DNA from: SG8-41 sp963699525
Lineage (GTDB): Bacteria > Pseudomonadota > Gammaproteobacteria > Burkholderiales > SG8-41
Assembly (NCBI GenBank): GCA_963699525.1
Contig: CAVOUI010000006.1
Span: forward strand, 372,001-436,000
Length of the DNA: 64,000 nt
Reading direction: 5' to 3'
This document shows, in pieces, positions 45,528 to 53,681 of this stretch (its first letter is position 1; every line of letters starts with the position of its first letter). Under the pieces are notes generated by a model. The model searched no databases. It was given only the letters and a program-made list of their open reading frames with translations, and was not told where the DNA came from. The translations under genes were made by a program, and so were the position numbers.

Positions 45528-45821
45528 ATGACCGAAGTCACGAGCCGGGTTCCCATCAAGAAGAGCTGGGCGGACGAGATCGATGACTTGCATCTCGACG
45601 CGACGGAAAGGCATTTGCAGGCGGTATTTTTCACTCATGCGCGCAAGCGTCTCGCAAACGCCAAGGGCGCCGATGAGCGGATTGCCGGGCGGCGGGCCGG
45701 TTCAGCACGAAACGTCCTCCGACGGCATCCCGCTGTAGCCTGCCCATCCTCTCGCCCGCCGCTTCCTGGCCAGAGGGCTGAGATCAGGGTATTGCCGCGC
45801 ACGAGGGCGAAACTCGCATGA
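45528..45821 (+). CDS. Small open frame before arsC, unknown
   Basis: Starts MTEVTSRVPIKKSWADEIDD and could code 97 residues, ending just inside the arsC start (4-base overlap). The first ~55 residues look like protein (LHLDATERHLQAVFFTHARK), whereas the rest is Arg/Pro-rich and resembles non-coding high-GC sequence. It may be the start of a truncated or frameshifted gene. No function can be given. Confidence 0.35.
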   Translation: MTEVTSRVPIKKSWADEIDDLHLDATERHLQAVFFTHARKRLANAKGADERIAGRRAGSARNVLRRHPAVACPSSRPPLPGQRAEIRVLPRTRAKLA

Positions 45822-46333
45822 CGGACAAGATCCTGAACGTGCTGTTTCTCTGCACCGGGAATTCGGCGCGCAGCATCATGGCGGAAGTGATGCTCAACGC
45901 GATGGGCAAGGGGCGGTTCAAGGCCTACAGCGCCGGCAGCCATCCAAGAGGCCAGGTCCATGCGATGGCGCTCGAGCTGATCGAGAAGAACCGGCTGCCC
46001 ACGCAGGGTCTGCGCAGCAAGGACTGGAGCGAGTTCGCCCAGCCGGGGGCCCCGCGCATGGATTTCGTCTTCACCGTATGCGACGACGCCGCGGGCGAGG
46101 TGTGCCCGGTATGGCCGGGGCAACCGATGACCGCGCACTGGGGAATTCCCGACCCCGCCGCGGTGGAGGGATCCGACGAGCGCAAGCACCGGGCGTTCTT
46201 CACGGCCTACCAGCAGCTCAGCAATCGCCTGACCATCTTTGTCAACTTGCCGCTCGCCCGCCTCGATCGGCTCTCCCTGCAGAGGCGGTTGGACGATATC
46301 GGCCTCGTCGATCGCAAAGAGCCGGTGGCGTAG
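45818..46333 (+). CDS. arsC: Arsenate reductase, thioredoxin-coupled type (first copy)
   Basis: A 171-residue low-molecular-weight-phosphatase-fold ArsC that reduces As(V) to As(III). The P-loop CTGNSARS (CX5R) is at residues 13-20, and two further redox cysteines lie in VFTVCDDAAGEVCPVWPGQP, matching the Cys relay of the thioredoxin-dependent class. The C-terminal extension (~140-171) is shared with the second copy at 46952. It is the first gene of the plus-strand arsenic cassette, followed by a broken aquaporin gene. Confidence 0.93.
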   Translation: MTDKILNVLFLCTGNSARSIMAEVMLNAMGKGRFKAYSAGSHPRGQVHAMALELIEKNRLPTQGLRSKDWSEFAQPGAPRMDFVFTVCDDAAGEVCPVWPGQPMTAHWGIPDPAAVEGSDERKHRAFFTAYQQLSNRLTIFVNLPLARLDRLSLQRRLDDIGLVDRKEPVA

Positions 46334-46360
46334 AGCCGGCGACCAGAGAATACCGAATTT

Positions 46361-46554
46361 AATCTGTCGCGAAGGCTCGCGGCGGAAGCGATCGCACGTC
46401 GTCTCTGCTTGCCGCTGTCGTCGGGTCGGGCATCATGGGCGAGCGCTCGTGGCAGGCTAACGTCGCCATCGCGCTGGGCCCGATGTCGGGCGCCCATTTC
46501 AATCCCGCAGTCTCACTCGCAATGTCCGCTGCCAAGAGCGGACATTCCCGATGA
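46361..46554 (+). pseudogene. Remnant of a MIP-family aquaglyceroporin
   Basis: Pieces of a MIP channel are visible: RRLAAEAI, then (after one missing G) SSLLAAVVGSGIMGERS, WQANVAIAL, and then directly GPMSGAHFNPAVSLAMS, with a stop soon after. The first NPA box (HFNPAV) is there, but most of TM2 and everything after TM3 is missing, so no functional channel can be made. MIP channels of this GSGIMGERL type are frequent in ars operons and pass arsenite. This is therefore a decayed ars-associated aquaporin. Confidence 0.75.
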
Positions 46555-46575
46555 CTGCTTGGACCAGAAGCGACC

Positions 46576-46605
46576 TTGACAAGCTTTTCATATTTCGACT
46601 ATTCT
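46576..46605 (+). promoter_or_regulatory. arsR promoter, nearly leaderless
   Basis: TTGACA (46576-46581), an 18-base spacer, TATTCT (46600-46605). Transcription would begin about 6-8 bases later, at or next to the arsR ATG (46612). The spacer and -10 (CATATTTCGACTATTCTGGA) hold an imperfect inverted repeat, as is usual for ArsR operators that overlap the promoter. Confidence 0.65.
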
Positions 46606-46611
46606 GGAAAC

Positions 46612-46935
46612 ATGGAAACAATCCAGGCAGTCGAGTTACTGGGTGCGCTGGCCCACGACTCGCGGCTGGCGATCTTCCGGTTGCTCGTTCAAGCCGGCCC
46701 TGAGGGGTTGCCTGCGGGAAGCATCGGCGAAAAGCTCGGGCTGCCACCGGCGACGCTCTCGTTTCACCTCGCGCACCTCGCACGATCCGGATTGGCTTCC
46801 AGCCGCCAGGACGGGCGCTTCGTCATCTATTCCGTGGACTTCCAAAACATGAACGGGCTCGTGCAATTCCTGACCGAGAACTGCTGCGGCGGGAAGTCGT
46901 GCACGCCGGCTCGGCGCCTGCGCCGTAGCGCGTGA
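46612..46935 (+). CDS. arsR: ArsR-family arsenic-responsive repressor
   Basis: A 107-residue winged-helix repressor: METIQAVELLGALAHDSRLA, HTH region LPAGSIGEKLGLPPATLSFH, beta-wing SSRQDGRFVIYSVD. There is no ELCVC motif in the DNA-binding helix; instead three cysteines lie at the C-terminus (NCCGGKSC), like the As(III) site of the Acidithiobacillus type. It controls the cassette, probably through the promoter right before it. A longer start at 46576 would put the -35 inside the gene. Confidence 0.92.
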   Translation: METIQAVELLGALAHDSRLAIFRLLVQAGPEGLPAGSIGEKLGLPPATLSFHLAHLARSGLASSRQDGRFVIYSVDFQNMNGLVQFLTENCCGGKSCTPARRLRRSA

Positions 46936-46951
46936 CCCGGGCGGCATTCCG

Positions 46952-47461
46952 ATGGATGGCTTCAACGTGCTGTTCCTTTGCACCGGCAACTCGGCGCGCT
47001 CTATCCTGGCCGAGGCTTACCTCAATGCCCGTGGCCGCGGTGGCTTCACCGGCTACAGCGCCGGAAGCCATCCCACCGGCAAGGTCAACCCCTTTGCGCT
47101 GGAGATCCTGGCAAGAAACCGGATCGACACCTCGAACCTTCGCTCCAAGAGCTGGGACGAGTTCGCGCGGCCGGGCGCGCCCCGCATGCATTTCGTTTTC
47201 ACCGTGTGCGATCAGGCGGCCGGCGAGGTTTGTCCCGTCTGGCCGGGCCAGCCGGTCAGCGCCCACTGGGGAGTGGACGATCCCGCGAGAGTAGAAGGAG
47301 TCGACGCCGAAAAGCGCAAGGCGTTCATACGCGCGTTCACCGTTCTATCCACCCGTATCAACCTGTTCCTGAATCTGCCGCTCGGCAAGCTCGACCGGCT
47401 GGTCCTGAAAAACAAGCTCGACGAAATCGGCCGGAGCGGCGCCGGGGAGAAAGCACGATGA
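46952..47461 (+). CDS. arsC: Arsenate reductase, thioredoxin-coupled type (second copy)
   Basis: A 169-residue ArsC similar to the copy at 45818 across its whole length: P-loop CTGNSARS, Cys pair in VFTVCDQAAGEVCPVWPGQP, and the same C-terminal extension (LPLGKLDRLVLKNKLDEIG versus LPLARLDRLSLQRRLDDIG). The two are paralogues, not a recent duplication: many residues differ. It follows arsR by 16 bases, and its TGA overlaps the acr3 ATG. Confidence 0.93.
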   Translation: MDGFNVLFLCTGNSARSILAEAYLNARGRGGFTGYSAGSHPTGKVNPFALEILARNRIDTSNLRSKSWDEFARPGAPRMHFVFTVCDQAAGEVCPVWPGQPVSAHWGVDDPARVEGVDAEKRKAFIRAFTVLSTRINLFLNLPLGKLDRLVLKNKLDEIGRSGAGEKAR

Positions 47462-48528
47462 GCGCTCAGATCGGCGCCGCCAACCCCGCGCCCGCGAGGC
47501 CTGCCATCGGATTTTTCGAGCGTTGGCTCTCGCTGTGGGTATTCCTGTGCATCGTTACGGGTATCGCCCTCGGCCAGTGGGTGCCTGGCCTGTTCCAGAC
47601 ACTGGGGCGCTTGGAGGTTGCGCGCGTCAACATTCCCGTCGGCTTGCTCATCTGGGTGATGATCATCCCAATGCTGGTGAAGATCGACTTTGGCGCGCTG
47701 CATCAGGTACGGGACCACTGGAAGGGGATAGGGGTAACGCTGCTGGTGAACTGGGCAGTCAAGCCTTTTTCAATGGCGCTGCTCGCGTGGATTTTCGTGC
47801 GGCAAGTCTTTGCGCCGTATCTGCCCGCCGACCAACTCGATAGTTACGTGGCAGGACTGATCCTGCTTGCGGCGGCGCCCTGCACGGCGATGGTGTTCGT
47901 CTGGAGCCGGCTCTCCGACGGCGATCCTTATTTCACGCTGTCGCAGGTCGCTCTGAACGACACAATCATGATTTTTGCCTTTGCACCGATTGTCGGGTTG
48001 CTGCTCGGTATCTCATCAATCACGGTGCCGTGGGCTACGCTGTTCACCTCGGTAGTTTTGTACATCGTCGTCCCGGTCATTCTCGCGCAGGTTTGGCGCA
48101 GGTCGCTCCTCGCAAGAGGGGAGGCGCATCTACAGTCCGCTCTCGCAAAGATCGGGCCATTCTCCGTTGCGGCGCTGCTGGTTACGCTCGTCTTGCTGTT
48201 CGCGTTCCAGGGCGAGGCGATCCTCAGGCAGCCGCTCATAATCGCGATGCTGGCAGTCCCGATTCTGATTCAGGTGTTTTTCAATTCAGCGCTGGCTTAT
48301 TGGCTAAATCGGACGGTCGGCGAAAAGCACAACGTGGCTTGTCCATCCGCACTGATAGGCGCGTCCAATTTCTTTGAGTTGGCGGTCGCGGCTGCGATCA
48401 GTCTCTTCGGATTCAATTCGGGGGCTGCACTGGCCACGGTAGTGGGGGTATTGATCGAGGTGCCCGTGATGCTGGCGGTGGTCAGGGTCGTCAATTCCAC
48501 GCGCGGGTGGTATGCCAGAGGCGCATGA
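47458..48528 (+). CDS. acr3: Arsenite efflux permease of the ACR3 family
   Basis: A 356-residue inner-membrane As(III) exporter with about ten membrane segments. The conserved Cys is in AAAPCTAMVFVWSRLSDGDP and the conserved Glu in IGASNFFELAVAAAISLFG, both needed in ACR3 proteins. It is translated directly after arsC (ATGA overlap), matching the reduction and export steps. It is not related to the ArsB family. Confidence 0.95.
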   Translation: MSAQIGAANPAPARPAIGFFERWLSLWVFLCIVTGIALGQWVPGLFQTLGRLEVARVNIPVGLLIWVMIIPMLVKIDFGALHQVRDHWKGIGVTLLVNWAVKPFSMALLAWIFVRQVFAPYLPADQLDSYVAGLILLAAAPCTAMVFVWSRLSDGDPYFTLSQVALNDTIMIFAFAPIVGLLLGISSITVPWATLFTSVVLYIVVPVILAQVWRRSLLARGEAHLQSALAKIGPFSVAALLVTLVLLFAFQGEAILRQPLIIAMLAVPILIQVFFNSALAYWLNRTVGEKHNVACPSALIGASNFFELAVAAAISLFGFNSGAALATVVGVLIEVPVMLAVVRVVNSTRGWYARGA

Positions 48529-48567
48529 GCCAATCTCCGCGCCACTTGATCGAAAAGGAGACAGGAA

Positions 48568-49440
48568 ATGAGCACGGAAAGCATCAAAGAAGTCATCAGG
48601 GAGAAGTATGGTCAGGCCGCCCTGCAGGCTCGGACGGACAGGTCTTCCTGCTGTGGCCCAAGCTGCGCGTCGGATGACGCGTGCGACCCCATTACCTCCA
48701 ACCTCTATGGCGCACAGGAGACCGGCGAGGTGCCGGAGCAGGCGTTACGGGCGTCATTGGGTTGTGGAAACCCGACTGCACTTGCGGAATTGAAGCCCGG
48801 CGAAACCGTGCTCGATCTTGGCTCCGGAGGCGGCATCGACGTGCTGCTGTCCGCGAAGCGCGTCGGCCGGACGGGGAAAGCCTACGGTCTAGACATGACC
48901 GATGAAATGCTGGCGCTCGCGCGTGAGAACCAGAAGAAGGCCGGTGTGGAGAATGTGGAATTCTTGAAAGGCGAGATCGAAAACATCCCGCTGCCAGACA
49001 ATTCTATCGATGTCATCATCTCCAATTGCGTGATCAATCTGTCGGCTGACAAGGATCGAGTGCTGCGTGAGGCCTTCCGTGTCTTGAAGCCGGGCGGCCG
49101 GTTTGCGGTATCCGATGTGGTCGTTACCGGCGAAGTGCCCTCCGAAATCAGAAAGAACGTGGAACTGTGGATCGGCTGCATCGCGGGCGCGCTGCGCGAT
49201 TCCGACTACCGGAGCAAGCTCGCCCATGCGGGTTTCGAGAATATCGAAATCGAGCCGACCCGCATTTACGATATTGAGGATGCGCGGCAATTCCTGGCGG
49301 GCCAAGGCATAGACGTTGATGCGATTGCACCGCAGGTCGCCGGCAAGTTCATGAGTGCCTTTGTGCGCGCCGTCAAGCCTGCACAGAAAGCATGCTGCGC
49401 GCCGACTTGCTGCGGAGTGTCAAAGAGCGAGTTTGCGTGA
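48568..49440 (+). CDS. arsM: Arsenite S-adenosylmethionine methyltransferase
   Basis: A 290-residue class I SAM-dependent methyltransferase that methylates As(III), giving methylated and volatile arsenicals. SAM motif VLDLGSGGGIDVLLSAKRVG; Cys residues of the As site are in SLGCGNPTALAEL, the SNCVINL region and LWIGCIAGAL. Cysteine pairs are also at the N-terminus (SSCCGPSCASDDACD) and C-terminus (KACCAPTCCGVSKSEF), typical of ArsM. It lies 39 bases after acr3 with AAAGGAGACAGGAA as ribosome-binding site, and closes the cassette. Confidence 0.95.
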   Translation: MSTESIKEVIREKYGQAALQARTDRSSCCGPSCASDDACDPITSNLYGAQETGEVPEQALRASLGCGNPTALAELKPGETVLDLGSGGGIDVLLSAKRVGRTGKAYGLDMTDEMLALARENQKKAGVENVEFLKGEIENIPLPDNSIDVIISNCVINLSADKDRVLREAFRVLKPGGRFAVSDVVVTGEVPSEIRKNVELWIGCIAGALRDSDYRSKLAHAGFENIEIEPTRIYDIEDARQFLAGQGIDVDAIAPQVAGKFMSAFVRAVKPAQKACCAPTCCGVSKSEFA

Positions 49441-49675
49441 AAATGGGCCACCACTGGATTTCGGGCGGGTAGCTTCGTCTGCATTCCCAGCATGCGGGTC
49501 AACGCCGAAATCCTCCTCGGCGCGGGCCCCACACCACACCCACTACGCCCTATGCCGTGGGCGCCTTGCTGGTCGTAGCCGTCATGCGCTGGATGCGCGG
49601 GAAGCCGGTTCCGGACACGACCGACACAATGCCTCCGCCGAATCCATCCCGCTGATGCCTGGCCGATATCGGGGA
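49441..49675 (+). other. arsM-pstS intergenic region with a possible gene remnant
   Basis: No full gene. A frame ending at 49655 reads TPYAVGALLVVAVMRWMRGK then PVPDTTDTMPPPNPSR and stops, which looks like the last membrane segment and tail of a membrane protein. Its start is not found, so it may be the end of a deleted transporter, or chance. The Pho box of pstS follows. Confidence 0.25.
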
Positions 49676-49693
49676 CTGTAATAAAGCTGTAAC
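49676..49693 (+). promoter_or_regulatory. PhoB box upstream of pstS
   Basis: CTGTAAT (49676-49682), gap AAAG, CTGTAAC (49687-49693): two heptamers at 11-base spacing, very close to the PhoB consensus, 62 bases before the pstS ATG. Best of the three Pho boxes in the window. Confidence 0.8.
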
Positions 49694-49755
49694 TCGCCAA
49701 CCTTATCCTTCCGGGTGGGCTGCGCATACCAATAATTGAGACAGGAGCGAAGACA

Positions 49756-50793
49756 ATGACTTTTCTCAGGAAAATCAACCTCTTGATCGCCGCGACGGCG
49801 ATCGTGACTACCACGGCGGGGGCCGCCGATATAACCGGTGCGGGGGCGACCTTTCCGTATCCCATCTATTCCAAGTGGGCGGACGCGTACCGGAAGGAAA
49901 CCGGCGTCGGACTGAACTATCAGTCGATCGGATCGGGCGGCGGCATCAAGCAAATTACGGCCAAGACCGTGCTCTTTGGCGCCTCCGACATGCCGATGAA
50001 GGCTGCGGATCTGGAGAAGCACGGGTTGATGCAGTTCCCGGCGATCATGGGCGGCGTGGTTCCGGTTTACAACATCAAGGGAATCGGTGACGGCGCCATC
50101 ACACTCACGGGGCCCGTCATTGCGGATATTTACCTCGGCAAGATCAAGAAGTGGAATGAGGCCCCGATCGCGTCGCTCAACAAGGGCGTCAAGCTGCCCG
50201 ACCAGGCGATCTCGGTGGTGCACCGCTCCGACGGCTCGGGCACGACCTTCCTGTTCGTCGATTACCTTTCCAAGATTAGCCCGGAATGGAAGTCGACCGT
50301 AGGCGTCGGTACCTCGGTCCAGTGGCCGACCGGGGTGGGTGGAAAAGGCAACGAAGGCGTCGCCAACTATGTGGGCCGCATCGACGGCGCGATCGGATAC
50401 GTGGAATACGCATACGCGAAGCAGAACAAGCTTACGGCGGCCAAGATGGTGAATCGCGATGGCGTGACCGTATCCCCGAACGATGACTCGTTCAAGGCCG
50501 CAGCCGCGGGCGCCGACTGGAAGTCCGTCCCCGGCATGGGAGTGGTGCTGACGAACCAGCCGGGCAAGCAGAGCTGGCCGATCACCGGCGCCTCCTTCAT
50601 CCTGATCCATACCCAGCAGGCGAATCCCGCGGCCGCCAAGGAAGTGCTCAAGTTCTTCGAGTGGTCGTTCAAGAACGGGCAGCAGATGGCCTCCGACCTC
50701 GACTACGTTCCGATGCCCGACCCCGTCGTGTCGCTGATCCGGACCGAATGGAAGGCGAATATCAAGGACGCGTCCGGAATGAGCGTGTATTGA
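49756..50793 (+). CDS. pstS: Phosphate-binding periplasmic protein PstS
   Basis: A 345-residue high-affinity phosphate-binding protein with a signal peptide (KINLLIAATAIVTTTAGAA). Phosphate-site motifs are ITGAGATFPYPIYSKWADAY (first strand and loop), the RSDGSGTTFLFVDYL loop and the WPTGVGGKGNEGVA loop. The order pstS-pstC-pstA-pstB-phoU and the upstream Pho box confirm the role. It also binds arsenate weakly in this family, which links it to the ars genes directly upstream. Confidence 0.97.
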   Translation: MTFLRKINLLIAATAIVTTTAGAADITGAGATFPYPIYSKWADAYRKETGVGLNYQSIGSGGGIKQITAKTVLFGASDMPMKAADLEKHGLMQFPAIMGGVVPVYNIKGIGDGAITLTGPVIADIYLGKIKKWNEAPIASLNKGVKLPDQAISVVHRSDGSGTTFLFVDYLSKISPEWKSTVGVGTSVQWPTGVGGKGNEGVANYVGRIDGAIGYVEYAYAKQNKLTAAKMVNRDGVTVSPNDDSFKAAAAGADWKSVPGMGVVLTNQPGKQSWPITGASFILIHTQQANPAAAKEVLKFFEWSFKNGQQMASDLDYVPMPDPVVSLIRTEWKANIKDASGMSVY

Positions 50794-50838
50794 GCCTAGG
50801 GGCTGTGACGAGTTGATCCGAACAACTGTTGTGATAGA

Positions 50839-50870
50839 GGGGGCGGCGGCAGTGCCGCCCCCTTTTCTTT
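50839..50870 (+). terminator. Hairpin between pstS and pstC
   Basis: GGGGGCGGC (50839-50847), loop GGCAGT, GCCGCCCCC (50854-50862), then TTTTCTTT. A strong intrinsic terminator shape inside the pst operon; partial read-through would make more PstS than permease. Confidence 0.8.
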
Positions 50871-50892
50871 CAACCCGAATTTTCCCTGTAGA

Positions 50893-51929
50893 ATGACCGT
50901 CGAGACCTCGCCCGCAAGCGTATTCACTCTGCCAACCGCGGCCGGAGCAAAAGCACCGATAATGGAAACGAGGCGCGGATCTACGCCACCCCGCGTGCAG
51001 CAGGTGAAATGGATGGATTCCGCGTTCGAGTGGCTGACGCGGACCTTCGCGTTCCTGGTGTTCGGCCTGCTGGCTGCGATTCTCGTCTCGCTCGTCCTGG
51101 GGAGCACCCAGACCCTCGAAAAATACGGCTTCAACTTTCTCTGGACGACCGACTGGGATCCCGTTCAGGAGAAATTCGGCGCGCTGGTGCCGATCTACGG
51201 AACGCTGGTCACCTCGCTCATCGCAATGCTGATCGGGGTGCCGGTCAGCTTCGGCATCGCGCTGTTTCTGACGGAGCTGTCTCCCACGTGGCTCAAGCGC
51301 CCGCTGGGAACCGCTATCGAGCTGCTGGCGGCGATCCCGTCGATCATCTACGGAATGTGGGGCTTGTTCATATTCGTGCCCCTGTTCCAGACCTACGTCC
51401 AGCCGCTCATGATCAAATGCTGGGAGATGTCCCGGTGGTCGGCGCGCTGGTTCAGGGCCCCCCCCTCGGCATCGGCATGATGACCGCGGGCCTGATTCTC
51501 TCGATCATGGTGATACCGTTCATCGCCGCGGTGATGCGCGATGTGTTCGAGCTGGTGCCGCCGATGCTCAAGGAATCCGCCTACGGCCTGGGCGCCTCAA
51601 CGTGGGAAGTGGTCTGGAAGGTCGTCCTGCCCTACACCAAGATCGGCGTCGTCGGCGGTATCATGCTCGGGCTCGGGCGCGCGCTGGGTGAGACCATGGC
51701 AGTTACCTTCGTAATCGGAAACGCCCACCGGCTGGCGGTCTCCCTGATGGCTCCCGGCAACAGCATCGCTTCCGCGCTCGCGAACGAGTTTACCGAGGCA
51801 GTGGGCGATCTGTATTTCTCCGCGTTGATCGAGCTCGGGCTCATCCTGTTCCTGATCACCACGATCGTGCTGGGGCTGTCCAAGCTGCTCCTCATGCGGC
51901 TTGCGCGGCAGGAGGGGAGACAGACGTGA
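50893..51929 (+). CDS. pstC: Phosphate ABC transporter permease PstC (frameshifted here)
   Basis: One of two membrane subunits of the Pst importer. The first part has membrane segments (FAFLVFGLLAAILVSLVLG, LVTSLIAMLIGVPVSFGIAL) and EAA-loop-like sequence comes later (LKESAYGLGASTWEVVWKVV). The frame breaks after VQPLMIK: ATCAAATGCTGG probably was ATCAAAATGCTGG. Adding one A near 51417-51419 gives IKMLGDVPVVGALVQGPPLG and 345 residues in total. It overlaps pstA in a GTGA arrangement. If the deletion were real, high-affinity phosphate uptake would be lost. Confidence 0.93.
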
Positions 51930-52798
51930 ACGGAACAGCAATAAGCGTGATCAGCCCGGCCAACAGCGTCTACCGTGCCCGCAAACGGGCCAACGCTGTG
52001 ATGCTCACCGTGTCTTCCCTGGCGCTTGCCTTCGGGTTGTTCTGGCTGCTGTGGATCGTCATTACGCTGCTCTATGAGGGCGGCAGCGCACTGACCCGCA
52101 TCGCCCTGTATACGCAGATGACGCCGCCGCCCGGGGCCGACGGCGGCCTCGCGAACGCGATTGCCGGCAGTCTGGTGATGGTAGGGCTGGGCACGATGAT
52201 CGGAACGCCGGTCGGCATCCTCGCGGGCACCTACCTTGCCGAGTACGGGCGCAGCGGCTGGCTGGCTTCCGGCACGCGTTTCCTCAACGACGTCCTGCTG
52301 TCCGCCCCGTCCATCGTCATGGGATTGTTCGTCTATTCGGTTTACGTCGCGCAGGTCGGGCACTTTTCCGGATTTGCAGGCTCCATCGCTCTCTCGTTGC
52401 TGGTAATACCGGTGGTCGTGCGTACCACCGACGACATGCTGAAGCTCGTGCCGGGCAGTCTGCGCGAGGCGGCCGTCGCGCTCGGCTGCCCGACATGGCG
52501 AATGATCATGTCCGTGACCTACCGCGCGGCGCGGACGGGCATCCTCACGGGCATACTGCTGGCGGTTGCGCGCATCAGCGGCGAGACGGCGCCGTTGCTC
52601 TTCACCTCGCTCAACAACCAGTTCTGGTCGCTCAATATGAACGCACCGATGTCGAACCTGCCGGTGGTGATCTTCCAGTTCGCGATGAGCCCCTACGCGG
52701 ACTGGCATCGGCTGGCCTGGGGCGGGGCGAGCCTGATCACCCTCGCGGTGCTGGCACTGAACATCGTGGCGCGGATAATCTTCAGCAAGAACGATTGA
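51926..52798 (+). CDS. pstA: Phosphate ABC transporter permease PstA
   Basis: The second membrane subunit, 290 residues with six membrane segments (first: VMLTVSSLALAFGLFWLLWI). The EAA-type loop is LREAAVALGCPTWRMIMSVT; GTYLAEYGRSGWLASGTRFL is typical of PstA. The start is a GTG at 51926 overlapping the pstC stop. It is longer at the end by the AYADWHRLAWGGASLI region, normal for the family. Confidence 0.95.
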   Translation: MNGTAISVISPANSVYRARKRANAVMLTVSSLALAFGLFWLLWIVITLLYEGGSALTRIALYTQMTPPPGADGGLANAIAGSLVMVGLGTMIGTPVGILAGTYLAEYGRSGWLASGTRFLNDVLLSAPSIVMGLFVYSVYVAQVGHFSGFAGSIALSLLVIPVVVRTTDDMLKLVPGSLREAAVALGCPTWRMIMSVTYRAARTGILTGILLAVARISGETAPLLFTSLNNQFWSLNMNAPMSNLPVVIFQFAMSPYADWHRLAWGGASLITLAVLALNIVARIIFSKND

Positions 52799-52812
52799 AG
52801 GCGAGGGAATCT

Positions 52813-53658
52813 ATGGAAACAACAACAGCCGCGCCGAGGGCGAACATGAGAACGGCGATTTCGCCGGGCGCCGCCGAGGCCGCGCCGAACGCCGGCGCGC
52901 AATTGGTGCCGAAGCTCAGGGTGCGCAACCTGAATTTCTACTACGGGAGCTTCCACGCCCTGAAATCGATCACCCTGGACGTGCCGGAAAGGAAAGTGAC
53001 GGCATTCATCGGCCCGTCCGGTTGCGGCAAGTCCACCTTGTTGCGCACGTTCAACCGGATGTACTCGCTGTATCCCGAGCAGCGCGCCGAGGGCGAGATC
53101 ATGATGGACGGCGAAAACCTCGTGACCTCGAAGCAGGACGTTTCGCTGATCCGCGCGCGGATTGGCATGGTGTTCCAGAAAGCCACGCCGTTCCCGATGT
53201 CGATCTACGACAACATCGCTTTCGGTGTGCGGCTGTTCGAGAAGCTGAACCGCGGCCAGATGGACGAGCGGGTCGAGTGGGCGCTCAAGCGCGCCGCGCT
53301 GTGGGAGGAAGTCAAGGACAAGCTGGGCCAGAGCGGGAACAGCCTCTCCGGCGGCCAGCAGCAGCGCCTGTGCATCGCCCGGTCCATCGCGATCCGCCCG
53401 GAAGTGATCCTGCTCGATGAGCCCTGTTCCGCGCTCGATCCGATCTCGACCGCCAAGGTGGAGGAGCTGATCAACGAGCTGAAGAACGACTATACGGTCC
53501 TGATCGTCACCCACAACATGCAGCAGGCGGCGCGCGTCTCCGACTTCACCGCCTATATGTACCTGGGGGAGTTGATTGAATACGACGCGACGGATACGAT
53601 CTTCATCAAGCCGAAGCACAAGCAGACCGAGGATTACATCACCGGTCGCTTCGGCTAG
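52813..53658 (+). CDS. pstB: Phosphate ABC transporter ATP-binding protein PstB
   Basis: ATPase of the Pst importer, 281 residues. Walker A GPSGCGKST, signature motif NSLSGGQQQRL, Walker B VILLDEPCSALD, and switch His in LIVTHNMQQAARVSD. A ~35-residue low-complexity N-terminal extension precedes the NFYYGSFHALKSITLDVPER start of the conserved domain. The ATG at 52813 is preceded by GGCGAGGGAAT. A longer frame through pstA is not coding. Confidence 0.97.
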   Translation: METTTAAPRANMRTAISPGAAEAAPNAGAQLVPKLRVRNLNFYYGSFHALKSITLDVPERKVTAFIGPSGCGKSTLLRTFNRMYSLYPEQRAEGEIMMDGENLVTSKQDVSLIRARIGMVFQKATPFPMSIYDNIAFGVRLFEKLNRGQMDERVEWALKRAALWEEVKDKLGQSGNSLSGGQQQRLCIARSIAIRPEVILLDEPCSALDPISTAKVEELINELKNDYTVLIVTHNMQQAARVSDFTAYMYLGELIEYDATDTIFIKPKHKQTEDYITGRFG

Positions 53659-53681
53659 CGATCCCCGCCGAGGCAACCACC

